A stretch of DNA of 6,039 nucleotides from positions 369 through 6,407 of the forward strand of contig PLUJ01000052.1 in assembly GCA_003165455.1 (NCBI GenBank), read 5' to 3'. The translations under genes were made by a program, and so were the position numbers. Below are positions 1 through 5,878 of the stretch, in pieces (the stretch's first letter is position 1; the number at the start of each line of letters is the position of its first letter). This DNA comes from Acidobacteriaceae bacterium. GTDB lineage: Bacteria > Acidobacteriota > Terriglobia > Terriglobales > Acidobacteriaceae. Under the pieces are notes generated by a model that had not been told where the DNA came from, did not search any database, and saw only the letters and a program-made list of their open reading frames with translations.

Positions 1-1055
1 CGATCCTGGCCGCGGCGGACATGGCCGAGGCCCAGGGCGAACCGGGGGGCGCGGTGTTCCTGCGCGAGACGGCGGATTTCTGGAACGACGGCATCGAGCG
101 CTGGACGTACGTGACGGGAACGGGTTTGGCGGCCCGGGTCGGCGTCGAGGGGTATTACGTTCGGGTCGCTCCGCCGGGCGCGGCTGAGTCCGATTCCACG
201 GCGGGCGACATGATCGCCCTCCGGAACCGGCCGCAGGCGCAAAGCGATCACCCCGCCTGGGAGATCGTCAGCCCGGATGCCCTGGCGCTCGTGCGATTCG
301 GCCTGCGGGCGCCGGACAGCCCCAGAATCGTCAGCACCGTCAAGGTCATCGACGCCCTGCTGAGGACGGAGACGCCGGCCGGGCCGGTCTGGCACCGCTA
401 CAACGGCGACGGCTATGGCGAGCACGCCGACGGCGCGGCGTTCGACGGCACGGGCATCGGACGGGGATGGCCGCTGCTGGTGGGGGAGCGGGCGCACTTC
501 GAGCTCGCGGCCGGCCGCGTCCCCGAGGCCGCGCGGCTGCTGCGGGCGATGGAGGCGATGGCGAGCGACAGCGGCCTTCTTTCCGAACAGATCTGGGACT
601 GCCCGGCCATCCCGGGGAGGGAGCTGCTCCCCGGCCGGCCGTCGGGCTCGGCCATGCCGCTGGTCTGGGCGCACGCCGAATACCTCAAGCTGCGCCGCTC
701 GCTCGAGGACGGCCGCGTCTGGGACCTGCCCGCGGCATCGGCGGATCGCTATCTCACCCGGAAGGTCGCTTCGTCCCTCACGCTCTGGAGATTCAACCAC
801 CGATGCCGGATTCTGCAGCCCGGCACGACCCTGCGCGTGGAGGTGCGGGCCGCCGCATCCGTGCGCTGGAGCGACGACAACTGGAAAACGGTGCACGAAA
901 CCATGACCCGCGACACCGGGTTCGGATACCATATCGCCAGCCTGTCCGCCGGGCGCCGGGCCGACGGCAGCCGGATCGAGTTCACCTTCAACTGGATCGA
1001 CGCGGAGAGGTGGGAGGGCGAAAACTTCGTCGTGGAAGTCGCGCAAACGGGATGA
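1..1055 (+). CDS. GH15 glucoamylase / glucodextranase-type glycosidase, C-terminal part (5' end outside window)
   Basis: Family GH15 enzymes hydrolyse terminal alpha-1,4 or alpha-1,6 glucosidic bonds of starch, dextrin or dextran from the non-reducing end and release glucose. The frame is open to the window edge, so the ATG at 21 is internal and the N-terminal part, including the catalytic acid, is missing. Numbering from that Met: a conserved FWNDGIERWTYVTGTGLA block at 20-37, GYYVR near 44-48, GRGWPLLVGERAHFEL at 147-162, and LLSEQIWD at 186-193, whose Glu189 matches the family's catalytic base. SGSAMPLVWAHAEYLKL follows at 208-224. After VWDLP (about 233-237) comes a roughly 100-residue beta-rich tail with LTLWRFNHR and TRDTGFGYHIASL, like the accessory C-terminal domain of bacterial glucodextranase-like enzymes. 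Secretion cannot be judged without the N-terminus. It lies 88 bases upstream of gnd on the same strand and could feed glucose to the pathway below it. Family assignment is firm; substrate (starch or dextran) is not decidable here. Confidence 0.92.
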   Translation, partial: ILAAADMAEAQGEPGGAVFLRETADFWNDGIERWTYVTGTGLAARVGVEGYYVRVAPPGAAESDSTAGDMIALRNRPQAQSDHPAWEIVSPDALALVRFGLRAPDSPRIVSTVKVIDALLRTETPAGPVWHRYNGDGYGEHADGAAFDGTGIGRGWPLLVGERAHFELAAGRVPEAARLLRAMEAMASDSGLLSEQIWDCPAIPGRELLPGRPSGSAMPLVWAHAEYLKLRRSLEDGRVWDLPAASADRYLTRKVASSLTLWRFNHRCRILQPGTTLRVEVRAAASVRWSDDNWKTVHETMTRDTGFGYHIASLSAGRRADGSRIEFTFNWIDAERWEGENFVVEVAQTG

Positions 1056-1074
1056 TGCTGCGAACGTGTGGCGG

Positions 1075-1092
1075 CTCCGGCGAAGGCCGGGG
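1075..1092 (+). other. Short GC-rich hairpin in the GH15-gnd gap
   Basis: In the 88-base gap between GH15 and gnd, CCGGC (1077-1081) and GCCGG (1086-1090) can pair around a GAAG loop. Two further pairs at the base (one of them G-U) are possible. No T-run follows, so it is not a standard intrinsic terminator. It could be a 5' leader structure for gnd or simply chance in GC-rich DNA. I see no recognisable -35/-10 promoter in the gap. Confidence 0.25.
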
Positions 1093-1143
1093 CGGGTCCG
1101 GGAAACCAATGTCACCCAAGAGCGGCTGGAAAAAGAACACATT

Positions 1144-2559
1144 ATGAAAACACAAGACTGCAAGATAGGGATGGTGGGTTTGGGCGTGATGGGCCGAAAC
1201 ATCGTCCTCAACCTGGCTGACCACGGGCATTCCGTGGCCGGCTACGACCGGGATTCCGCCCAGGTCGCGGCGCTTCGGAAGGAGGCGGGCGATCGTACCG
1301 TCCAAGGCGCGGAGAAGATGCCGGAGTTTGCCGGGCTGCTCCGCAGGCCGCGCGCGGTGATGATGCTTGTGCCGGCGGGCGCTCCGGTCGACGCCGTGAT
1401 CCGCGACCTGCTGCCCCTCCTGGACCGCGGCGACCTGATCATCGACGGCGGGAATTCGCATTTCAAGGACACGGACCTCCGCTCGACGACGCTCGCCGAG
1501 CGCGGAATCGACTTCATCGGCGTCGGCGTCTCGGGCGGCGAGTACGGCGCCCGCCACGGTCCCAGCATAATGCCGGGCGGCCCGCGCGAGGCCTACGCCC
1601 GGGTGCAGCCCCTGTTCGAGGCGATCGCGGCGAAGGCCGACGATTCGCCCTGCGTGGCCTGGCTTGGGCCGCGCTCGAGCGGCCATTACGTCAAGATGGT
1701 CCACAACGGGATCGAGTACGCCCTGATGCAGCTGATCGCGGAGACCTACGACCTGATGAAGCGGGGGCTGGGCATGACCGACGACGAGATGGGGGACGTC
1801 TACGACGGCTGGAATCGCGGGGAGCTCAACTCCTACCTCGTGGAGATCACCGCGCGCATATTCCGGCAGAAGGACGAGAAGACGGGCAAGCGGCTGGTCG
1901 ACGTCATCCTCGATGAATCGAGGCAGAACGGCACCGGCATGTGGACCTCGCAGGACGCGATGGACCTCCAGGTGCCGCTGCCCACGATCGACGTGTCCTT
2001 GTCGACGCGGAACCTGTCGGCCCTGAAGAGCGAGCGCGAGGCCGCCGCGCCGCTTTTTGCCCGGCCGATCCCGAAGTTTTCGGGGGATCGCGGCGCGTTC
2101 CAGGCCCAGCTGCGCGACGCACTCTATGCGGGGACGATCGCCACCTTCGCCCAGGGCATGGCGCTGTTGTCGAAGGCGTCCGAGCATTACAAGTATGACC
2201 TGGACCTGGAAACCATCGCCCGCATCTGGCGCGGCGGCTGCATCATCCGCGCCCAGCTCCTGGAGCCGATCCGCGCGGCCTATCGCGCGAAACCCGACCA
2301 GCCGAACCTGCTGCTGGATCCCGGGCTCGGCAAGGCGGTCATGGCGCGGCAGGAAAGCCTCCGTACCGTCGTGGGCGCGGCTGCGGCCTGGGGGATCGCG
2401 GCGCCCGCGCTCATGACGACGCTTGGCTACCTCGACGGCTACCGCAGCGCGTGGATGCCGGCCAACCTGGTGCAGGCCCAGCGCGACAATTTCGGATCGC
2501 ACACCTACGAGCGCATCGACGCCAAGGGCGTATTCCACACGCAATGGGGGCCGGAATGA
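1144..2559 (+). CDS. gnd: 6-phosphogluconate dehydrogenase, decarboxylating (long form)
   Basis: Gnd oxidatively decarboxylates 6-phosphogluconate to ribulose 5-phosphate in the cytoplasm, the last step of the oxidative pentose phosphate pathway. At 471 residues it matches the long form (E. coli 468). Visible motifs are the Rossmann loop GLGVMGRN at 12-19, IDGGNS near 100-105, the signature VSGGEYGARHGPSIMPGG at 129-146, the catalytic segment YVKMVHNGIEY at 182-192 (Lys184, His187, Asn188, Glu191), and the C-terminal QAQRDNFGSHTYERID at 444-459 with Arg447 and His453. The ATG at 1144 places the Rossmann strand right at the N-terminus as in homologues; only a weak purine stretch (GGAAAAAG, 1128-1135) precedes it. 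The in-frame GTG at 1066 would add 26 unconserved residues. Oddities: Met266 stands where the family normally has a phosphate-binding Lys, and the coenzyme-binding residues differ from NADP-type enzymes (DRD at 35-37, VPAG at 76-79). Codon use is very GC-rich. Its stop overlaps the zwf start by four bases. Confidence 0.96.
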   Translation: MKTQDCKIGMVGLGVMGRNIVLNLADHGHSVAGYDRDSAQVAALRKEAGDRTVQGAEKMPEFAGLLRRPRAVMMLVPAGAPVDAVIRDLLPLLDRGDLIIDGGNSHFKDTDLRSTTLAERGIDFIGVGVSGGEYGARHGPSIMPGGPREAYARVQPLFEAIAAKADDSPCVAWLGPRSSGHYVKMVHNGIEYALMQLIAETYDLMKRGLGMTDDEMGDVYDGWNRGELNSYLVEITARIFRQKDEKTGKRLVDVILDESRQNGTGMWTSQDAMDLQVPLPTIDVSLSTRNLSALKSEREAAAPLFARPIPKFSGDRGAFQAQLRDALYAGTIATFAQGMALLSKASEHYKYDLDLETIARIWRGGCIIRAQLLEPIRAAYRAKPDQPNLLLDPGLGKAVMARQESLRTVVGAAAAWGIAAPALMTTLGYLDGYRSAWMPANLVQAQRDNFGSHTYERIDAKGVFHTQWGPE

Positions 2560-4106
2560 AGGCCCGGGCCCCGGCGACCGCATCGTCGAAAATCGACACA
2601 CCCGTGAACATGCCCACCGCACCCGGCCCCGTGATCTTCGTCATCTTCGGCGGCGGAGGCGACCTCGCCTGGCGCAAGCTGGTCCCGTCCCTCTATTATC
2701 TCCACGTGAATCGCAGCCTGCTACAACAGTTTGCGATCATCGGGGTCGATCGCGCGCCCTTCTCGGACGTGACGCTCCGCAAGCGCCTGATGGACGGCGT
2801 CCGCCAGTTTTCCGGCCTTGGCGCGGTCAAGCCGAAGGAATGGAAGGCGTTCGCCGGGCGCATCAGCTACCAGCGGGCCGATTTCGGATCGATCGCGACC
2901 TACAGGATGCTGGCCAGGCGCCTCAAGGCGCTGGACAGGGCCTGGAACGCGAAGCCGACGTGGGTCTTCCATCTGGCGACACCCCCGACCCTGGTGGGCG
3001 TCATCCCGAAGTTCCTGGCCGCCGTCGGCCTGGCGCGCGAGCGGCAGCGCGCGCGCATCGTGGTGGAAAAGCCCATCGGCTCGGACCTCGAGTCCGCGCG
3101 CAGGCTGAACACGACGCTTACCGAGAGCTTCCACGAGCCGCAGATATTCCGCATAGACCACTACCTGGGAAAGGAGACCGTGCAGAACATCATGGCGTTT
3201 CGCTTCGCCAATGGAATTTTCGAGCCCATCTGGAACCGCCGCTACATCGATCACGTGCAGATTTCCGTGGCTGAAACCGTGGGCGTCGAAGGCCGGGGCA
3301 GTTATTTCGATCACGCCGGTTCGTTGCGTGATATGGTGCCAAACCACATCATGCAACTCATCAGCCTGACCGCAATGGAGCCTCCGATTTCGTTCGACGC
3401 CAATGCTGTACGCGACGAACAGGCCAAGATCCTGCATGCCATCCAGCCGATCAGCGATGAAGATGTCCTCAGCCGGTCGGTTCGTGGACAATACGGAGAA
3501 GGTATCGAAGGCGGGCAGCGCGTTCCGGCGTACCGCACGGAAAGCGACGTCGCTCCGGATTCTCGCACCGAAACCTTCGTTGCGATGAAACTGTTAATCG
3601 ATAATTGGCGATGGGCCGGCGTTCCTTTCTATCTGCGTACGGGGAAACGCATGCCGGCCCGCAACACTCATATTGTCATTCAGTTCCGCCAGGCTCCGTT
3701 CGTGCTGTTCCGCGATACGTCGGTCGAGCATCTGATGCCGAACCAGTTGGTGCTGCACATTCAACCCGAGGAAGGCATTTCGCTGCAATTCGCGGCAAAA
3801 GTGCCCGGGCCTGTCATGCGCCTGGGATCGGTCGACATGAACTTTGAGTATCAGCAATACTTTGGCAAGCAACCGAGCACCGGTTACGAGCGACTGTTGC
3901 ACGATTGCATGATCGGCGACCAAACCCTTTTCCAGCGCGCTGATATGGTTGAGGTCGGTTGGAATGTCGTGAATCCCATGCTTGATCTTTGGAAGGCGCT
4001 TCCGCCGCGCAATTTCCCGAATTACGCCTCCGGCACCTGGGGTCCTAAAGAAGCGGACGAACTTCTGGAACGCGACGGACGAAGCTGGAGGAATTTCGAG
4101 AAATGA
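2556..4106 (+). CDS. zwf: Glucose-6-phosphate 1-dehydrogenase, compositionally mosaic gene
   Basis: Zwf oxidises glucose 6-phosphate to 6-phosphogluconolactone with reduction of NAD(P), the committed step of the oxidative pentose phosphate pathway. From the chosen start it has 516 residues (E. coli 491). Motifs: nucleotide loop GGGGDLA at 32-38, VDR at 64-66 with the Arg that usually contacts the NADP phosphate, EKPIG at 171-175, the active-site signature RIDHYLGKE at 199-207 (Asp201, His202, Lys206), MVPNH at 260-264 whose His264 matches the catalytic base, and RTGKRM at 361-366. The ATG at 2556 is preferred because it makes a 4-base overlap with the gnd stop, with a G-rich stretch (2546-2550) before it. 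Met19 (ATG at 2610) is possible, since homology begins near residue 25. The gene shows a sharp composition change: hand-counted codons ending in A or T are about 11% over 2641-3180 and about 34% over 3241-4101. The frame is intact and all key residues are present, so the product should be functional if the gene is real. Confidence 0.95.
   Translation: MKARAPATASSKIDTPVNMPTAPGPVIFVIFGGGGDLAWRKLVPSLYYLHVNRSLLQQFAIIGVDRAPFSDVTLRKRLMDGVRQFSGLGAVKPKEWKAFAGRISYQRADFGSIATYRMLARRLKALDRAWNAKPTWVFHLATPPTLVGVIPKFLAAVGLARERQRARIVVEKPIGSDLESARRLNTTLTESFHEPQIFRIDHYLGKETVQNIMAFRFANGIFEPIWNRRYIDHVQISVAETVGVEGRGSYFDHAGSLRDMVPNHIMQLISLTAMEPPISFDANAVRDEQAKILHAIQPISDEDVLSRSVRGQYGEGIEGGQRVPAYRTESDVAPDSRTETFVAMKLLIDNWRWAGVPFYLRTGKRMPARNTHIVIQFRQAPFVLFRDTSVEHLMPNQLVLHIQPEEGISLQFAAKVPGPVMRLGSVDMNFEYQQYFGKQPSTGYERLLHDCMIGDQTLFQRADMVEVGWNVVNPMLDLWKALPPRNFPNYASGTWGPKEADELLERDGRSWRNFEK
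3180..3300. other. Base-composition breakpoint inside zwf
   Basis: Counting codons that end in A or T per 20 codons gives 2, 0, 2, 3 for the 60-base rows starting 2941 to 3121, then 4, 6, 7, 7 for the rows starting 3181 to 3361, and it stays at 5 to 9 to the end of the gene. Overall GC falls from roughly 60-77% per row to about 50-63%. The change follows the highly conserved RIDHYLGKE coding stretch (3150-3176) and lies inside a second conserved block, where two zwf genes would be most alike at DNA level. No insertion sequence, direct repeat or frameshift marks the site. The exact point is uncertain by perhaps 60 bases either way. It fits homologous recombination or an assembly join; the sequence alone cannot separate the two. 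Confidence 0.7.
4087..4091 (+). promoter_or_regulatory. Ribosome binding site of glk
   Basis: GGAGG lies inside the last codons of zwf, 11 bases before the glk ATG. It is a much better Shine-Dalgarno match than those before gnd or zwf. Together with the 4-base stop/start overlap it supports the ATG at 4103 as the glk start. Confidence 0.7.
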
Positions 4107-5101
4107 TCCTGGCCGGCGACATTGGAGGAACCAACGCGCGTTTGGCTTTTTTCGAGTCCGAGAATGGAAGCCTTCGCGTCATCTCTGAACATGTATTCCC
4201 CAGCCGCCAGTACAAGGAATTTGACCAAATCGTTTCTCAGTTCTTGAAGGAGTCCGCCGCTCGTCCGGAGATCGCTTGCTACGGCATCGCGGGACCAGTG
4301 CGCGACGGCCGGGTTGTAACTTCCAATCTTCCCTGGACCATCGATCAGGCCCGATTAGCCGACGAAACACATCTATCGTCTACTTTTCTGATGAATGATC
4401 TCGAGGCCGCTGCGTGGGGGATTGGCGCCCTGGGTCGCGGAGACCTCACTCCACTGAACCGCGTGGCAGGTACAGTCGGGAACCAAGCAGTGATTGCGCC
4501 CGGCACTGGTTTGGGGGAAGCGGGATTGTTCTGGGATGGAAGTAAGCATCACGTCTTCGCCTGCGAAGGCGGGCACACGGATTTTGCGCCACAAGGGCCT
4601 TTGCAGATCGAACTCTTGCAGTTTCTTACCAAGCGCTACGGACATGTAAGTTATGAGCGAATTCTTTCCGGCCCCGGCTTAGTGAATGTCTACGAATTTT
4701 TGCGGCAAAACGAAAGGCAAAACGAAAAAGCATCGGGGGTGACGCCGCAGGGTACTCAAGAGGATGCAGCTGCCATTTCGCAGGCGGCGCTGAACGGAAG
4801 TGACTCGATCGCGGTCCAGGCGCTCGACCTTTGGCTATCGGTTTATGGCGCCGAAGCGGGCAATCTGGCCTTGAAGACGATGGCTGTTGGGGGAATTTAC
4901 CTGGGCGGTGGAATCTCGCCAAAAATTCTTTCTAAGCTCGCGGCTTCGACGTTTGTGAATGCTTTTCTCGAGAAGGGCAGGTTGCGCCCGCTACTGGAGA
5001 GTATCCCCGTGCAAGTGATTACGAACGACAAGGCCGGGCTGCTGGGCGCGGCACGCTACGCCGCTGCCAAGTGCAACGCGGTGCCGGCAGGAGCTTCGTG
5101 A
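4103..5101 (+). CDS. glk: Glucokinase (E. coli Glk-like family)
   Basis: Glk phosphorylates cytoplasmic glucose with ATP to glucose 6-phosphate, the substrate of the upstream zwf product. Its 332 residues compare with 321 in E. coli. Motifs in order: the ATP phosphate loop GDIGGTNARLAF at 5-16, NLPW at 75-78, MND at 97-99 with Asp99 as the likely catalytic base, the second phosphate loop GTGLGEAG at 134-141, the glucose-binding EGGHTDFAP at 155-163 (Glu155, His158), YERILSGPGL at 184-193, and GGIYLGGGISPKI at 263-275. The absence of a CxCGxxGC zinc motif and the EGGHTDFAP box separate it from the ROK-type glucokinases. The start overlaps the zwf stop (ATGA) and has a good ribosome binding site. 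An insert at 202-209 reads RQNERQNE, coded by a near-perfect 12-base tandem duplication in a variable loop. Codon use matches the 3' part of zwf and pgl, not gnd. Confidence 0.95.
   Translation: MILAGDIGGTNARLAFFESENGSLRVISEHVFPSRQYKEFDQIVSQFLKESAARPEIACYGIAGPVRDGRVVTSNLPWTIDQARLADETHLSSTFLMNDLEAAAWGIGALGRGDLTPLNRVAGTVGNQAVIAPGTGLGEAGLFWDGSKHHVFACEGGHTDFAPQGPLQIELLQFLTKRYGHVSYERILSGPGLVNVYEFLRQNERQNEKASGVTPQGTQEDAAAISQAALNGSDSIAVQALDLWLSVYGAEAGNLALKTMAVGGIYLGGGISPKILSKLAASTFVNAFLEKGRLRPLLESIPVQVITNDKAGLLGAARYAAAKCNAVPAGAS
4703..4726 (+). repeat. Near-perfect 12-base tandem duplication inside glk
   Basis: Two adjacent 12-base units, CGGCAAAACGAA (4703-4714) and AGGCAAAACGAA (4715-4726), differ only at the first base and code for RQNE twice. 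They lie between the conserved LSGPGL motif and the C-terminal ATP-binding part, in a stretch of variable length in this family. It looks like a recent in-frame slippage duplication. Confidence 0.7.
5089..5093 (+). promoter_or_regulatory. Ribosome binding site of pgl
   Basis: AGGAG within the last codons of glk lies 4 bases before the GTG at 5098 and 10 bases before a second in-frame GTG at 5104. Both spacings are off the optimum, one short and one slightly long, so it does not decide between these two starts. It argues against the GTG at 5071, which lies upstream of it. Confidence 0.55.
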
Positions 5102-5856
5102 AGGTGAAGTCAGGAGCGAGTATTGAAAGGTTCAGCACTCCGCAGGAGCTTTTTCACGCTGCTGCCGAGGAAGTGATTCGCGTTGCGAATCAGTCCGTCT
5201 CGGAACGGGGCCGCTTCACCATTGCGCTCTCCGGCGGTTCCACTCCGAGGAATCTTTACAACCTTATTGCGGCCAATGCCAGTACCAGCCTTCCCTGGAG
5301 CAAAATCTTTTTTTTCTGGGGCGACGAGCGCCATGTGCCGCCCACGGACGCCGAGAGCAATTACCGTATGGCGAAGGAAACCATTCTGTCGAAGGTACCG
5401 GTCCCTCAGGCAAATATTTTTCCTATCCCCGCTGAAGATGCGGATGCGTCCTCCGCGGCAAAGAGTTATGAGCAGACGCTGCAGAAGTTTTTTGCAGTGG
5501 AGCGCGGGAAATTTCCGTCGTTCGATCTCATCCTGTTGGGCATGGGACCGGACGGACATACGGCATCTTTATTTCCCGAAACTCCCGCTTTAAAAGAGAA
5601 ATCGCACCTCGTGGTTGCGAACTGGGTCGAGAAGCTCCACGCTAGCCGGATAACCCTTACGCTTCCTGTTCTGAATGCAGCCCGGGAATTGGTCTTTCTG
5701 GTGAGCGGCGCGGACAAGGCAGCCGTTCTGCATGAAGTCCTGGAGGGCAATGCTCCGCCTGAGAAATACCCCTCGAAACTGGTGCTGCCAAATCATGGCA
5801 AACTGATTTGGCTGATTGATCGCGCTGCGGCAAGCGAACTGTCGGAATCAGCCTGA
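5098..5856 (+). CDS. pgl: 6-phosphogluconolactonase (DevB/NagB-like family)
   Basis: Pgl hydrolyses 6-phospho-D-glucono-1,5-lactone to 6-phosphogluconate, linking the zwf and gnd products of the same operon. The 252-residue length is usual for the DevB-type enzyme. Motifs: ALSGGSTPRNLY at 43-54 (phosphate-binding loop), FFWGDERHVP at 72-81, SNYRMAKETIL at 87-97, and the family signature LLGMGPDGHTASLFPE at 146-161 with the His at 154 expected in catalysis. RITLTLPVLNAA at 184-195 is a further conserved block. GMGPDGHTASLFP separates lactonases from glucosamine-6-phosphate deaminases of the same fold. The GTG at 5098 is chosen because it overlaps the glk stop by four bases (GTGA), as at the other two junctions; a GTG at 5104 is almost as likely and one at 5071 less so. 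A run of eight T (5308-5315) codes for part of IFFFW. The 3' end faces the - strand gene at 5879, 22 bases away. Confidence 0.94.
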   Translation: MKVKSGASIERFSTPQELFHAAAEEVIRVANQSVSERGRFTIALSGGSTPRNLYNLIAANASTSLPWSKIFFFWGDERHVPPTDAESNYRMAKETILSKVPVPQANIFPIPAEDADASSAAKSYEQTLQKFFAVERGKFPSFDLILLGMGPDGHTASLFPETPALKEKSHLVVANWVEKLHASRITLTLPVLNAARELVFLVSGADKAAVLHEVLEGNAPPEKYPSKLVLPNHGKLIWLIDRAAASELSESA

Positions 5857-5878
5857 AGCTGACGCGAGACCCCTTGTA

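Noticed and set aside
1066..1143. Extended gnd start at the GTG at 1066
   Set aside because: The added residues (WRLRRRPGRVRE and on) are basic, lie in the leader and do not resemble the family. The ATG at 1144 gives the normal N-terminus.
2451..2555. Extended zwf start at the ATG at 2451
   Set aside because: It would lie inside the conserved 3' end of gnd. The ATG at 2556 overlaps the gnd stop by four bases, as at the other operon junctions.
988..2622. A 544-codon open frame on the - strand, antisense to gnd
   Set aside because: It mirrors gnd. In DNA where about 90% of codons end in G or C, antisense frames rarely meet stops. Its protein is rich in Arg, His and Ala with no recognisable motif, while the + strand gives an unmistakable Gnd.
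2423..3274. A 283-codon + strand frame over the gnd/zwf junction
   Set aside because: It is out of frame with zwf, its product is low-complexity and Arg-rich, and it ends near where the GC content drops, as expected for a GC-driven chance frame.
5848..5862. Possible terminator hairpin at the pgl end (TCAGC, loop CTGAA, GCTGA)
   Set aside because: The stem is only five pairs, it overlaps the stop codon, and no T-run follows on either strand.
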